A DNA stretch of 64,000 nucleotides, taken from positions 5,022,001 through 5,086,000 of the forward strand of contig CM074762.1 in the NCBI GenBank assembly GCA_037355855.1. The letters run 5' to 3'. The notes beneath the pieces are model-generated. The model searched no databases, was not told where the DNA came from, and saw only the letters and a program-made list of their open reading frames with translations. Below are positions 9,311 through 19,917 of the stretch, piece by piece (positions within the stretch are counted from its first letter, which is position 1; each line of letters starts with the position of its first letter). The DNA comes from Pseudo-nitzschia pungens. Its lineage: Eukaryota > Bacillariophyta > Bacillariophyceae > Bacillariales > Bacillariaceae. The position numbers and the translations under genes are program-made.

Positions 9311-10827
9311 CTACCGTTGCGAATCATCAATGGTGATCTCTGTGTATTCGTCCTCGTCGGTCGCTGCTGGCGCGGGTGGGGCGGGAGCAACTGCATCTTC
9401 CCCGGTCTCGGTCGATTCTACATTTGCTGTTGCAGTTTCATCTGCAGTTTCATTCGCATTTTCATCACTGACTATTTGCTCCTCTTTGTCTTCGACATTT
9501 GTATCGTTTTCGGTGGTTGCTTCCAGCGCCGATGGTGCCGCGATATCGAGGACAACATCCGAGTTTTCTATTTCTGCCTCTTCTTCCTTGCTTTCTTCTA
9601 TTCCTTCTTCGACTTGTGTTTCCTTTGGCTCCTCCTCGGGCTCTTGCGTTTCGGCGGGCTCGGCCGGCTCAGCGGCATCTTCCTGCGCCCCTACATCGGT
9701 CTCTACGACCTCTTCTTCGTCTTGACCATCGACGCCGTTCTCATCTCCGTCGTCATCACCGTTCTCAACGCCGTTCTCATCATCGTTCTCATCATCAACT
9801 ATTTCTTCTTCAATGATTTCTTCTTCGTCGTAGTCCGGCATGACCTCGTCTATGGCGACGTTGTCACTGTCGGCGCTGCCAGAGCTTTCGGCGCTGCCAA
9901 AGCTTTCGGCGTCACGTTCTATCACATCCGAGTACTGCATTTCTTCCGAGAATGGCATGCTGACATCTCTCGAATGATGATCCGGTGCGACTTGCACGGA
10001 CCTCATCGGAACCAGGGCGGGTCGTTCTCCATTCCACTTTGGTCCGCGGTAGTCTGTCGTTCCAAAAAAGAACAGACCCGACAAAAAGAAGAACAGCGCG
10101 GCGACGGCACTGAGTCCGGCCGAGCGCGAAAAGGTGCATCCGTACTCGTCACAGAGTGACGAAGTGAATGTCAAGAAAGTGATGCTCTGCAGTGCCGTGA
10201 GTATCAAAGACAGAAAAACCGCATTGAAGTATCGAACTCCGCGAACCTGAGAGGAGCACGTGAACGATAAAACGTAGCAAAAGAAGACAAAGGATAGGGA
10301 GGCGCTCATCGCGGCGGAGTAGAATGACTTTTCCCAGTCATATCCTAGCATTTCGTGGAAGGTGGCCAACTGACCCTCCCAATCCGATCCCGAGGTGTAC
10401 CAGTAGCATGATCTGGTTGTCAATTGTAGCAGGTTTGTTGGTTTTGTGTTTCGTTTCCAAATAATGTTTATGCAATTTGTGTTGCGGAGTTCGAATAAAC
10501 GGATGAGAGAGCAGCAATCAAAGACTCAATTGTTCCGTCCCAATCCATGCGATCTATCGAGCACGACAAAACGTTTAGGCACGACCGTACTTACCCGTCG
10601 AGGCTCTTCCACGTAAGGAATCCCACATATTGTGTCTGTGTGACTTTTAGCGGAAGGTCTTCATCCATGTCCTCGGGAAAAAACATTCGCTTGCCGAGTT
10701 CCACAAAGCTGCAGTCGGCCAAGGTCGCTACGGAAAATAACATTCCGCACGTGGCTAGGAGTTGGGCTGCTACAATCGGTTTCCATCCATTGAGACATGG
10801 GCCTCCTGGATTTGTTGATTGATTCAT
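9311..10827 (-). CDS. Four-transmembrane protein with long acidic C-terminal tail, 444 aa, two exons
   Basis: Exon 1 is 10595-10827 (ATG at 10825-10827; product begins MNQSTNPGGPCLNGWKP). A 182-bp intron (GTAAGT donor at 10594, ACCAG acceptor ending at 10413) separates it from exon 2, 9311-10412; the phase fits exactly. Four hydrophobic segments are visible: IVAAQLLATCGMLFSVATLA, AAMSASLSFVFFCYVLSF, FNAVFLSLILTALQSITFLTF and SAVAALFFFLSGLFFFG. A loop with paired cysteines (CYWYTSGSDWEGQ) between TM1 and TM2 gives a claudin/tetraspan-like layout. The last 230 residues are Glu/Asp/Ala/Pro-rich and probably cytosolic and disordered. I think this belongs to a diatom-expanded tetraspan-like family of unknown role, but that is recollection and untested. 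Confidence 0.72.
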
Positions 10828-13004
10828 GGTATTTTGATTGAATTTTTGAAGCGGCGGTTGGTTCGTGACGAACAGGTGAGTGGAATCGGCATGGATACTC
10901 CGAATACTGAATACCAAACAAGGCAAGGAAAGACTACATCCGAAACCCGAACCTACTCACCCCATAGGCATGTATCGCCCGATTGCTCATAATATCCGTC
11001 TCCGGCGTTGCGGCAGCTACAACACGTTTTCGGCATGGTTCGAAAGGATTTGTTCGTTAGATTATCTGTGGATTATTTGATCGTTTCTTCAACGACATCA
11101 AAACTTTGGGACTTCCGGAGGACCTAAAAGCAGAGTCGTCAAGGCGAACTTCAAATTGGGAGAGCGATCGACAACTTTCCGAAGCGGCCGTGGACGATGA
11201 GGGACTACAATTTTCGGTCGAATCGGACGTCCGGTGGAGATACAATACAAGGCACCACAAAACGATGGATCAATAATGGTTGAATGGAAGGAGTATGTAA
11301 TAAAAGCACAAAAATAATTAGGGCATCATCGGATCATTCATTGCGTATCAAATTTTGCCTTCGCCGAAAAAGCTTTCCGTTGAGTGGTCCTACGCGGATT
11401 AATCTACTCGTAAAAAGGTCTTCTTTTCTTTTTAATCGGAAGTCACACGAAAAAAATCACGTATTCATAACGGCGCCGGTAAGTTACCCGTTCAATTACA
11501 GGAACTACGAATGTGTTTACGTGTTGAATGGCGAGAGACGAATTAGCCAAACGTCGAATGAATAATGCGAGTCTTTGGGCCTAATCTAAATACGTGAGTA
11601 AAAGTTGTGTCATGGCTAAGGTTAAAATTAGTTTTTGCAATTTTCCTGGAAAATCGAAGTACGTAACCTTACTTACTACAAAATTCCTATCAGCTGTCCC
11701 CCGGTTCTACATCCCCAACTACTTGTTTCTACGGAAGCCGGGGGACAGCTGATAGGAATTCCGTAGTACTCCGCTTTGAACAACAATGGACACTCACTCT
11801 TTGAACGTTTTCTAAAAATTGAACGAGATTCCATTATTTTTTCGCTGTTTTTTTTTAATTAAAAAAATATGAACGATGATTTATTCTCAATTGTTGTCGC
11901 ACGCGAGTTGTATTTTTCCGATTCCTTCATTCACCCCACAAACACGTACGGTATTCGTATTGTGTGATAGCGGTAAATCCTTACGTACCTGGTACCAGAC
12001 GGAATCTTGTTGTCCGACATGATATCGGGATGTTGTGTGCTGTAGTTTGGAAGTAACCTTACGTGCGGTACGTAAGATCTTACCAGCAGAGATATCGATC
12101 ACTGTGATGTACGACGTCCACACGAGTAGAAATTGGGAACAAAAAATAAATTGAAAATCTTTAGAAAACTACTATATTCCCTGGATTCCTCTCCCAAGAA
12201 TAAGTATTAACCGCACATTACATCATGTAGTCGTACCGGTAAGTTAGTGATAAGTGCAGTATAACAAAGTAACCTTACTGAATCCAATACCCCCTACCGG
12301 TATTCTTCGTTTTCTCAATAGCCCAGTGACCGATGACCGTTTTTCAACGAATCCGAGCACATTCGAAACGGATGAAAAATTCATCACAACTGGCTTATGG
12401 TAATCTTGCACTGTTTCAAAGCAGTAAGAAGGATGCTAATCTTACTGTACCGGTACTCGTATTGTATCTGTCGATCGAAACTACGTACGACAAACAAGAA
12501 ACAAACTACTTTCGGTAACCTTACCGTAAGGTTCTTATTTTCCTATTTATCTATTTTACGAAACAAGCCCGGTTCCGACAGATGCAGTGCCTGTATCAAT
12601 GCACATTGGCCGCGAAATACCGAAGCCGCGAAATTTACAGAACAAACTCCTGTACCGGTAATAGTATGATGTACTAGTAAGATCCTAGTACGTGTAATTA
12701 CACGTAACCTCACTTCAAGCTTAAAGAACACAACAACACTTAAAATATTTTCTCGGTGTTTTCTCACAGCGTTGCCTTTTCAGTCCAATACTGCTTTGTG
12801 ACCTTACCACAAACCTTCCCCATTCGATACATCGTAAAACCTTACTGCTATTCCGACTGAGTCGAAAAAAAAATCGACCGTTCAGAATACAGGACGTTGA
12901 TTTGAGAGTAACAGATAGAAGTACTTGATTGATATCGGGACATCTGCCGGTGTCGCTTTGTCCAAAGGAATCAATCTATTCAATTGTTTTTCTACAAACG
13001 AATC
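10828..13004. other. 2.2-kb spacer, no supported gene
   Basis: It holds the upstream regions of two genes facing away from each other. It contains a 23-bp inverted repeat (11682-11760) and many GTAAGGTT/AACCTTAC words (about 11666, 12054, 12266, 12513-12535, 12800, 12838). Short open frames here show no protein-like composition. Confidence 0.5.
11682..11760. repeat. Perfect 23-bp inverted repeat with 33-nt loop
   Basis: The left arm 11682-11704 begins AATTCCTATCAGCTGTCCCC. The right arm 11738-11760 is its exact reverse complement. The outer flanks (TACTACA and CGTAGTA) are nearly complementary too. It may be a small foldback element or an RNA hairpin; no target-site duplication is obvious. 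Confidence 0.9.
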
Positions 13005-14290
13005 ATGCCGGCCACACTTGCAAAACGGGCGCAGTCCGCCGCCGCATCCTCTGATGAACACGGTTCTGCTGAACACGATTTGTGCACGATATCAGGAAAA
13101 ACAATAAAGAAACACTGTTTCGAATCGCTGAGTCCCACGGTGCAGTTCAGTTTGCTGGCGACCGGAGTGTTTGTCTTCTTCGGGGTGCACAACTATTTGC
13201 AGGAGGCGATCATGGCGGTTCCGGGTTTCAAATACGGCGTCATGCTTGCTTACCCCGAGGTTGCCGGGGTAGCGGTTTGTTCCTATCTGGAACGGCGATT
13301 TATTGCAGGAGAACGGCAACGTGTCGCGCCACTCGCGTCGTATCTAGGGCTGACATTTTGTCTTCTGAGCTCGTCGGCTTTCTCCAATCTGTCCTTGAAT
13401 TACATCAATTACCCAACCAAGGTGGTTTTTCGATCGTGCAAGGTGAGTGCTCGCTGTTCGATCTAGATCATCTCTTGACCCCACCCCACCCTGCCCAAGA
13501 CACGACCGCATCATCTCACAATTCCAACGACACAATTTCGAACCATCTTCTTTCTGTGAAATAGTTGATCCCAACGATGATCGTCGCATCGTTCGTTCAC
13601 AAAAGGATCTTTTCAGTGGTGGAATACAGTTGTGCCTTTTGCATGTGTGTCGGTTTGGTATTATTCGCAGCTGCCGATTGGTCGTTGGCCCCGTCCTTTC
13701 ACCCCATTGGATTGGGCTTTGTTTCGTTCAGCGTTTGCGCCGATTCCGTGTTACCGAACCTGCAAGAACGCTTGTTTGGAATGGGATCCACCCGACTGGA
13801 AGTCACCTTTTATACCAACATCATCACGTTGGTCGGCATAACAATCACGACGTGGTTGTCGGGCGATTTAACGGAATGCCTAAAGTTTGTGGCATCATCT
13901 CCCCACCACACCGAACTCTGTTATATGATTCTGGTTTACACCTTCATTGCATATATTGCTATTTCCTGTCACATGAATATCGTTCAACGATTCGGTGGAG
14001 TAACGGCTGTGCTTGTGGCCACTGCAAGAAAGGGAATGTCATTGGTAGTGTCTTTTCTTTTGTTTCCCAAAAAATTCAGCTGGCTCTATGTGCTTGGCGC
14101 GCTGATGGTATTGGGCGGTCTCCTGGCGTCCAGTCTCTACAAAATTCGAAACAAGCAAAAGAAGTCGAGTGGACAACGGAATCAAAACGAACCACAAAAC
14201 GAACAACAAAACGAGCAACAATCAATAGCCATGAGCCCACTGGTAGTCCCAAATGGCCACAACGAGAAAACACACGACCACCAGAGCTGA
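13005..14290 (+). CDS. SLC35B-type nucleotide-sugar / PAPS transporter, 387 aa, two exons
   Basis: Exon 1 is 13005-13442 and exon 2 is 13565-14290, joined across a 122-bp GTGAGT...TAG intron in phase 0. The joined product has about ten membrane segments and matches the UAA-transporter family layout. The diagnostic segment is NYPTKVVFRSCK followed by LIPTMIVASF across the splice junction; it matches the K/RSCKLIP motif of SLC35B2/B3 PAPS transporters and relatives. Further family-like features are a late ARKGMSLVVSF segment and a final helix LYVLGALMVLGGLLASSLYK before a basic, Gln/Asn-rich cytosolic tail. It probably moves an activated nucleotide substrate (PAPS or UDP-sugar) into the Golgi or ER lumen. 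Substrate cannot be told from sequence alone. I chose the ATG at 13005. Confidence 0.85.
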
Positions 14291-14884
14291 ACTATCCAGT
14301 ATCGGAACAAGAAATACGATGCCTGTATCGGGAACTACAAGATTGTCGAATACGATTTGGGTGACGACAAGCCCGAACCGAGGTGTTTTCCTATTGGTGA
14401 TGTTCCCTCTCAACTCTCACTTTGGGCAAGAATCACTTTGGGCAAGAAAAAGTGCTGGGAACAGAAACTATCGCATTGTAAGGAGAGTTATCGAGTTGAT
14501 GGAATTATTGATGTCGGAAAAAACATTCTAGTTCACACCACGTGATGTGATGGCATAAATCTCCTTAGGAACAATTTCATCTTCTACATATCTCATAATT
14601 CTTCATTTCATAAGTGTAAAAACCAAAGTTACTTTGATCTCCCTTCATCAGTATATCGTCAAAGGTTTTGAGCCCAAATTCTACCTCGAGTTACTCATAT
14701 TTCAATAAAAGGCAACACAAACATAACCAAACAACGAAAAATCAACCAAAATCAACCAACTAAGCGCACTTTTAAGATACAAGTGCTGCTACGTGTAGCA
14801 ACAACCACCTCCTCAAGACAAATGAGCAACGAACCGGACTCTCCGTAAAGCTCTCCAAATTGATCGTTCCAAGTTTCAGAATCC
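14291..14884. other. 594-bp spacer
   Basis: Downstream region of the transporter gene. It contains an imperfect direct repeat (CTTTGGGCAAGAA twice, near 14420-14450). Nothing else recognised. Confidence 0.4.
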
Positions 14885-15535
14885 ATGGAGGAACTAGAAA
14901 AAGAACTCACCACAGACTCCGAAACTACGATTGAAGGACTCCAAAACATGACGCCAGAGAAAGATCAGAACCAGCTGAATACCTACCAAGCAGGAGGCCT
15001 AACCTTTACAATTAATGCAGCTAAACCCAATATCAACGAGCCAACCCCAATTAGAATTCTCTACACCAAAGAATACCGACCCAAAGTCGGATCAAAGGAA
15101 GAGAACTAGCTGATCGAGGCTATCGCATCCAAACAAGGAGAGCCATTGCAGGAAATCAACACCTTCCTGAAGGACCCCGATAGCCTAAAGAACAATATTT
15201 CTCTCAGACAGCGCCGAAACCGCACCGAGACCGTGCGGAAAAACGCCGATCTGCTTAACCCACGTCACATCCTTTTTCCAATCAAAGATACCCCAAAACT
15301 AGACACCAACGAAGACAGAACTATTGAGCAAGTTTACTTATATACCCACTACCTCCAAGTCACCAGAGACCGAGTATCGGCATTGTGCAAGTACTATATG
15401 CCCGCTACGCCAGGTTTCGACCAAGCCTCTCGCTTCGGGCACGGCTGCCGTTCCCTGGAATGGAATCGTTGCGCGAGGGGATCAACCACTGCGTCAGATA
15501 CTACAAACCACGCCCGACCGATGCAAACGAAATAG
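14885..15535 (+). pseudogene. Broken unknown protein gene with in-frame stop
   Basis: A frame from ATG 14885 (MEELEKELTTDSETTIEG) continues in the same phase through a TAG at 15107-15109 and on to 15535. The protein-like composition is the same on both sides of the stop (Asn/Glu/Arg-rich, e.g. QRRNRTETVRKNADLLNPRH). A coding sequence with one nonsense change fits better than two separate genes. The charged, Cys-poor composition would suit a retroelement Gag remnant, but no zinc knuckle is seen. Family unknown. The last 40 residues may already be non-homologous sequence. Confidence 0.4.
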
Positions 15536-15814
15536 TAGTAGTAGTAGTATCTCACTTCGCGGCTAACATTTTAGGGCGGCAGCTGCTGTCGCGACTCCCT
15601 GTGGCACTCGCAATTTGTTCGCCCTCGGCTCTCGTTTGTGAGTCGAGAGAGCGGGAACCAATCGTGACCCGGAATCTGTTGCGTCTTTGACGCTATTTCA
15701 GGTTTCAAAAAATAGTAGTACTATACTATTATATCGTTCGTACATTACAGTGGTAACTTTTGGGTTCGTTGGTGCTGTTGCATTCGGTTTGTTGTTCCCG
15801 CCACTGTTCTTGCC

Positions 15815-16573
15815 TCAATCCTTTTTCTTGTCTTCCGCACTCTTTTCGCTGTCGTAATCGGCGTCTTCGAGTCGCCTGTACAGCTTTTCGACCTCGAGCT
15901 GGAGTCCGATTTCATCGAACATGCCTTCCTTGTCGAAGAATTGTCCCACGCTCCACTTTTGCGTGACCCTGGGTGTGTTTTCTTTCTTTTCGAATTCCAG
16001 GATGACGGTGTACCATTCCGAGAACCTGGGAAACTGCGACCGAACCCGAACGCCGTATTCGAAGAGATCCTTGCTCTTGATGTCCTCGGGATCCTTTCGG
16101 AAGATTTTCTTTCCCGTGTCCTCGTTGATGCCTCCGTCCTCGTCGTCTTTCTTTCCTTCCGGTGGCAGGGGTTTCGTCAGCAGGATGCAATCCTGGTCGA
16201 TGAACGTCGTGATCAACTGCAGGATTCCGCTGAGGGCAAAGTAGCAGGCGCAGCACAGCCCGATGACGATCCGCGAGTCCGGGAAGGGAAGGGGCGCGAA
16301 CTGGGCAACCATGGCAAAGACGCAGGCCACGGTCATGAGGACGAGCTTGAAGTTGTCGAAGCGATAGTCCTCGTCGATTTGTTCCAGGATGGTGGCGGCA
16401 ACGGTCTCGTCCAGGATTTGCTTCACCTTGATCATGTCTCCGACGTCGACCTGCAAGAGTTCCATTTCTTCCTCTTCTTCCTCCTCGTCCTCGTCGTCTT
16501 CGTCGTCCTCCGCGTCGGACTCGACGTCTTCGACGACGGGCTCTCTTTGTTGTTGTTGCTTCTTTTTGCCCAT
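15815..16573 (-). CDS. SPCS2: Signal peptidase complex subunit 2 (SPC25/SPCS2), 252 aa
   Basis: A non-catalytic subunit of the ER signal peptidase complex that supports cleavage of secretory signal peptides. The N terminus has a Lys/Gln start followed by a long acidic run (residues 19-37). Two closely spaced membrane helices follow (about 76-94, KLVLMTVACVFAMVAQFAP, and 101-124, RIVIGLCCACYFALSGILQL), the hallmark layout of SPCS2. The C-terminal cytosolic part has the family-like pattern of a strand-rich domain around RFSEWYTVILEFEKK and VTQKWSVGQFFDKEGMFDE. Length is typical for the family (about 180-250). Single exon. The ATG at 16571-16573 sits next to an ATGGATGG microsatellite in the 5' leader. 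Confidence 0.9.
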   Translation of the reverse strand: MGKKKQQQQREPVVEDVESDAEDDEDDEDEEEEEEEMELLQVDVGDMIKVKQILDETVAATILEQIDEDYRFDNFKLVLMTVACVFAMVAQFAPLPFPDSRIVIGLCCACYFALSGILQLITTFIDQDCILLTKPLPPEGKKDDEDGGINEDTGKKIFRKDPEDIKSKDLFEYGVRVRSQFPRFSEWYTVILEFEKKENTPRVTQKWSVGQFFDKEGMFDEIGLQLEVEKLYRRLEDADYDSEKSAEDKKKD

Positions 16574-16600
16574 GATGGATGGATGGATGGATGGATGATT
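16574..16600. repeat. ATGG tetranucleotide microsatellite
   Basis: About six GGAT/ATGG units directly upstream of the SPCS2 start codon, in its 5' leader. Confidence 0.8.
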
Positions 16601-17224
16601 ATTGCTGGCTTGTTTGCTGGCTTCCCTGTTGTTCCCTTTGTAGGTGAGTTCGTGTTGGCAGGCCCGGGCACTCTACGATGCTTCGTTGAACGAGATGGTC
16701 CAAATGGTTTGTCCGTGTTTCAGTGACCATGCGTAAGGTATGCTAACCTTACATCATACCGATCCAGTAAAAGTACGAGTACGAGTAAGCCTTACCCGTA
16801 CAAGTACCAGTAAGGTTACCTTACCGATACCGATAGACGGAGCGATTGCGGTGAACTCATCGTTCCTAAGAATGATTTGCGGGTGGTACGACAGACGCTT
16901 CGCATCTATCGAGTTTCGCCGCGTGGACCTTTGTTTCCCGATCAAATTTTTTTGGGGAAAATAGCATGATGATAGTAGTAAAATCTTCGGAAAACCTACA
17001 CGTACTGTACGGTAAACCTTACGTGTAAAAGTAAGGCAAGGAAAAGAGAAAATAATAATGCTGTGATACGAAGTAGTAAAAATAGTAAGATTACTACGTA
17101 GTAAGTTACAAGATTAACCTTACGAACTTCTTCAGAACACTCCAATCAAAATAATAATAACATTGGAAGGATGTAGTAACAGCAACACTAGGAAACACAT
17201 TCCTACGTACTTGTAGGAATAGAA

Positions 17225-17395
17225 TAATAATATACGTACGGTATTTAAATAACTTTAATCACCAAAGGTGAAACTAAATTACTCAGTCTGGTGTAACCAG
17301 ACTTTAACGTCGCCTCCATCAGAGAGTCAGGACCCCAAGTGGTGGTAGAACGACAATTTGTCAAACAAACCTTGAACATGAATCAGGGAAAGAGA
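17225..17395 (-). mobile_element. 5'-truncated retroposon copy with 21-bp target-site duplication
   Basis: Read on the minus strand, this insert ends in ...GTATATTATTA. Directly repeated 21-bp flanks lie at 17204-17224 and 17396-17416 (both TACGTACTTGTAGG...AGAA, identical). Its 3' part is homologous to the 3' end of the long retroposon at 38971-41103: GAGGCGACG, then TTAAAGTCTGGTTACA, then a CACC...GGTG hairpin and the TA-rich tail. Two stem-loops are visible: AGTCTGGT/ACCAGACT and CACC/GGTG. No coding sequence. Length and TSD fit a 5'-truncated product of target-primed reverse transcription. Confidence 0.8.
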
Positions 17396-17966
17396 TACGT
17401 ACTTGTAGGAATAGAAGTACTACTAACAACAACCTTTTCCGTACAAAAATACACGTTCCTACCGTATCAGGAAGAAATAAATAATGCCGCACGAGGCTGC
17501 TTGTTGTTCTGCTGCCTTGGGAATGAATGAGTGAGTGAGTGAGTGACAGGAAGGAACGGCCTCTAGTAGTAGGCTCAATGGTGCTCGATGCTGGGGGGAG
17601 GTGGGCTTGCTTGCTTGCTTGCACGACCCAGCCGTCGCTGGTTTCGTCCTCCATCCCCACACTCCCCGGAAGCGGTTCTGCGATCCTCTCCTCCCGCGCG
17701 GGCATTCGGATTCGTTCCGTTCCGTTCCGTTCCAAACACATTCCCGAACGGCGGCTGGGAAACGAAGAAGAATGGGAATACCTTCCATCCACTGTATCGC
17801 GCAACACCAGAGTCGAGTCGAGTCGAGTCGGTCGTTCCCGAACACGAGACGACACGACACGATAGTGCACGACCCCCGGATGCCGCCGCGGAGAGTCGCT
17901 CGAGGCTTGGTTCGGAAAAATGGCTCGCGAGCAGAGTGAACAATGGATCTCTTCTGGTTTCGGTGT

Positions 17967-17982
17967 CGGTTTCGTTTTTGTG

Positions 17983-18027
<45 letters not shown>

Positions 18028-18035
18028 ATTTTCCT
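17967..18035. repeat. TTTTCG/GTTTTC hexamer array
   Basis: About ten near-perfect GTTTTC units, grading into TTTTCATTTTCC. It produces long spurious frames on both strands. Confidence 0.85.
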
Positions 18036-18378
18036 TTTCATTTTCTTTGCGGTGGTCGAACCAGTGATTTGTGCGAATCTCCCAAAGAAGTTCCGTCGTG
18101 CAATTTGCCGTGCAACGCCCCAGAGCGTTGGAACCGCATCGTCGCTTCGCATTCCCATAGTACGAGCCGGTTGTATTATTGCATTGTATCGCATTTCATT
18201 GTATTGCATTTCATTTCATTCAACTGGATTTCGTTGGATTTCGTTGGATTCGAATCCAGTTATCCATTATTTATTCAGATATCCATTCATCCACTCATCC
18301 ATTGACTCGTTCCTTTTCTCCATTCCGCCATTGATTATTTCTTTATTTATATGTATATATACATGTGTGTGCGTGTGT

Positions 18379-18966
18379 CTATAGAAACTCCGCCACCCAC
18401 CGAAAGGCCGCCTGGTATCCCTCTCCCTTCAGGACGGACATGCGAAAGACCGCGATCTTGTCCTCCCCCTGCATCTTCCGCAGGTTTTCGAAGCCGATGC
18501 TCCCGCAGACCTCCCCCGTGGAAGCCGCCCCCTCCGCGTCGCACTTGTTGAGCAGGACCGCCACCGGCAGCCCCTCCACCACCTTTTCGCCGACGAGGGC
18601 ATCCAGCTCGAATCCCGCCTCGGCAAACCGCTCCCTGTCGACCGCGTCGATCAGAAAGAGGACGGCCGAGGACTCGCAGACGTAGTCCTCCCACAGGTGC
18701 CGGACCGCCTCGTGGCCGCCCAGGTCCCAGGCCGAGAAGCGGATGCCGCTCGACGTCTCGAAGGGCTCCGTCCGCTGGGGCCGGTCGGTCGGGGGGAAGC
18801 TGCGGACGTCGCCGCCCGTCCGGAGCCGGTGGAGCATGGTGGTCTTCCCGGCGTTGTCGAGTCCGAGGACCACCAGGGAGCCCTCCTTGCCCTCGAAATA
18901 GCCGAGGGCCCTCCAGAGGGAGTCCGCGAGCGATCGCAGCGTCTCGTAGATCGATTGCAGGACCAT
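18379..18966 (-). CDS. SAR1: SAR1-family small GTPase (COPII coat assembly), 195 aa
   Basis: GTPase that recruits the COPII coat to ER exit sites. The length (195 aa) and architecture match SAR1. An N-terminal amphipathic stretch (SLWRALGYFEG) leads into P-loop GLDNAGKT (35-42), switch-I Thr (about T60), the DLGGH motif (81-85), NKCD (140-143, the NKxD guanine motif) and the closing GYQAAFRW...FL typical of SAR1. It has no N-terminal Gly2, so no Arf-style myristoylation, also as in SAR1. The ATG at 18964-18966 was chosen over upstream in-frame Met codons because it gives the family's normal N terminus; the upstream extension has no family likeness. The gene is much richer in G+C than its flanks. 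Confidence 0.88.
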   Translation of the reverse strand: MVLQSIYETLRSLADSLWRALGYFEGKEGSLVVLGLDNAGKTTMLHRLRTGGDVRSFPPTDRPQRTEPFETSSGIRFSAWDLGGHEAVRHLWEDYVCESSAVLFLIDAVDRERFAEAGFELDALVGEKVVEGLPVAVLLNKCDAEGAASTGEVCGSIGFENLRKMQGEDKIAVFRMSVLKGEGYQAAFRWVAEFL

Positions 18967-19917
18967 TATTAGTATTATTATTATTATTTCGACCGGTACG
19001 GTGGTAGGATAGTACGGTAAGTTAGTTGTGTGATGATCGTAGTGGTATTGCGATTGTCGTTCGTGCGTTAATTGCTGCACCAACACGGTAATTACTGTAG
19101 TGACTGCCTGTCCGAGCTGTTCGGGTACAGAAACTATTTTGTGAGTGATCGGCGTCGGACTGTCTCCATTTGTGGTGGTTTGATTCTTGTTGGGAAGAGA
19201 GATACGATGGATAATTATTACGAAGTAGAAGTATTTGTACCGGGGTACAGTATTCAAAATCAAAATATGACCACGATCCAGAAAATCAACCGGACCATTC
19301 CGTGTTCCATGAATGAAGAAGCAAGATCATCGATCTCATCCAAAACAGTGATATGTTTGCTACGGTTAATTAGTCATCGGTAAGATCCTTACGAATAAGT
19401 ATTACCGTATTCATCAGTAAGTAATTACCGGTACTCGTATGTACAATCTTACGAATAAGAGAACGCTTCGATCGGCATCGAAAAAAAATATTTCGGGGAC
19501 GAGTCGTGAGAATTTCTTGTGCTCAACTATGGGGATAGAACTTCAGGGGGGTAACTTCCATAAAACCCCAAAGTAGAGATGGGTTTGCAGCAGTGCGCAG
19601 AAAACAACAGCGGCGAACTCACTCGTAACAAACTCGTTGGAGAGATCAAAATATTATTTAGCGACATTACCGGTACAACGCTCAGATCGGCTTCGTACGT
19701 GTAGCGGTACACAGCAATATCGTACAGTACAGTGCTAGTACAATACGTAAGATTACCAATACTCTACCGTACCGTACAGCAACACTCTCAAAACACTTCA
19801 TCAACCCTCACTGACTACAAGTACCGTACGGTACTCGTACGGTATGGTACCGTACAGTAGTCCGAGTAACCTTACAGGTAGTAGTAATCTTACCACTGCA
19901 TCCATTTTTGATCGACC
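18967..19917. other. Divergent promoter region between SAR1 and the mitochondrial-type gene
   Basis: A 951-bp spacer. It has a short TTA/ATT microsatellite (18966-18988) at the SAR1 5' leader and many TACGGTA, GTACCG and CCTTAC words, especially 19700-19900. No gene seen. Confidence 0.5.

Larger units (their letters stand above)
16574..18378. other. 1.8-kb spacer with a retroposon fragment and simple repeats
   Basis: Upstream of SPCS2 it holds several AACCTTAC/GTAAGGTT words (about 16745-16830, 17015, 17117). It contains a 171-bp retroposon copy (17225-17395), a TTTTCG hexamer array (about 17967-18035) and a TTTCATTGTATTGCA region. Long frames on both strands at 17361-18209 follow the low-complexity sequence and are not supported. 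Confidence 0.5.

Noticed and set aside
9185..10159. 324-codon frame antisense to the four-TM gene
   Set aside because: Produced by the complement of the Glu/Asp-rich tail; it reads as Phe/Val/Cys-rich nonsense.
15941..16726. 261-codon frame antisense to SPCS2
   Set aside because: SPCS2 on the other strand is convincing; this frame has no domain.
17361..18209. 282-codon leftward frame with a KTKTKT run
   Set aside because: Driven by the TTTTCG hexamer array; the rest is not protein-like and no homologous motif is seen.
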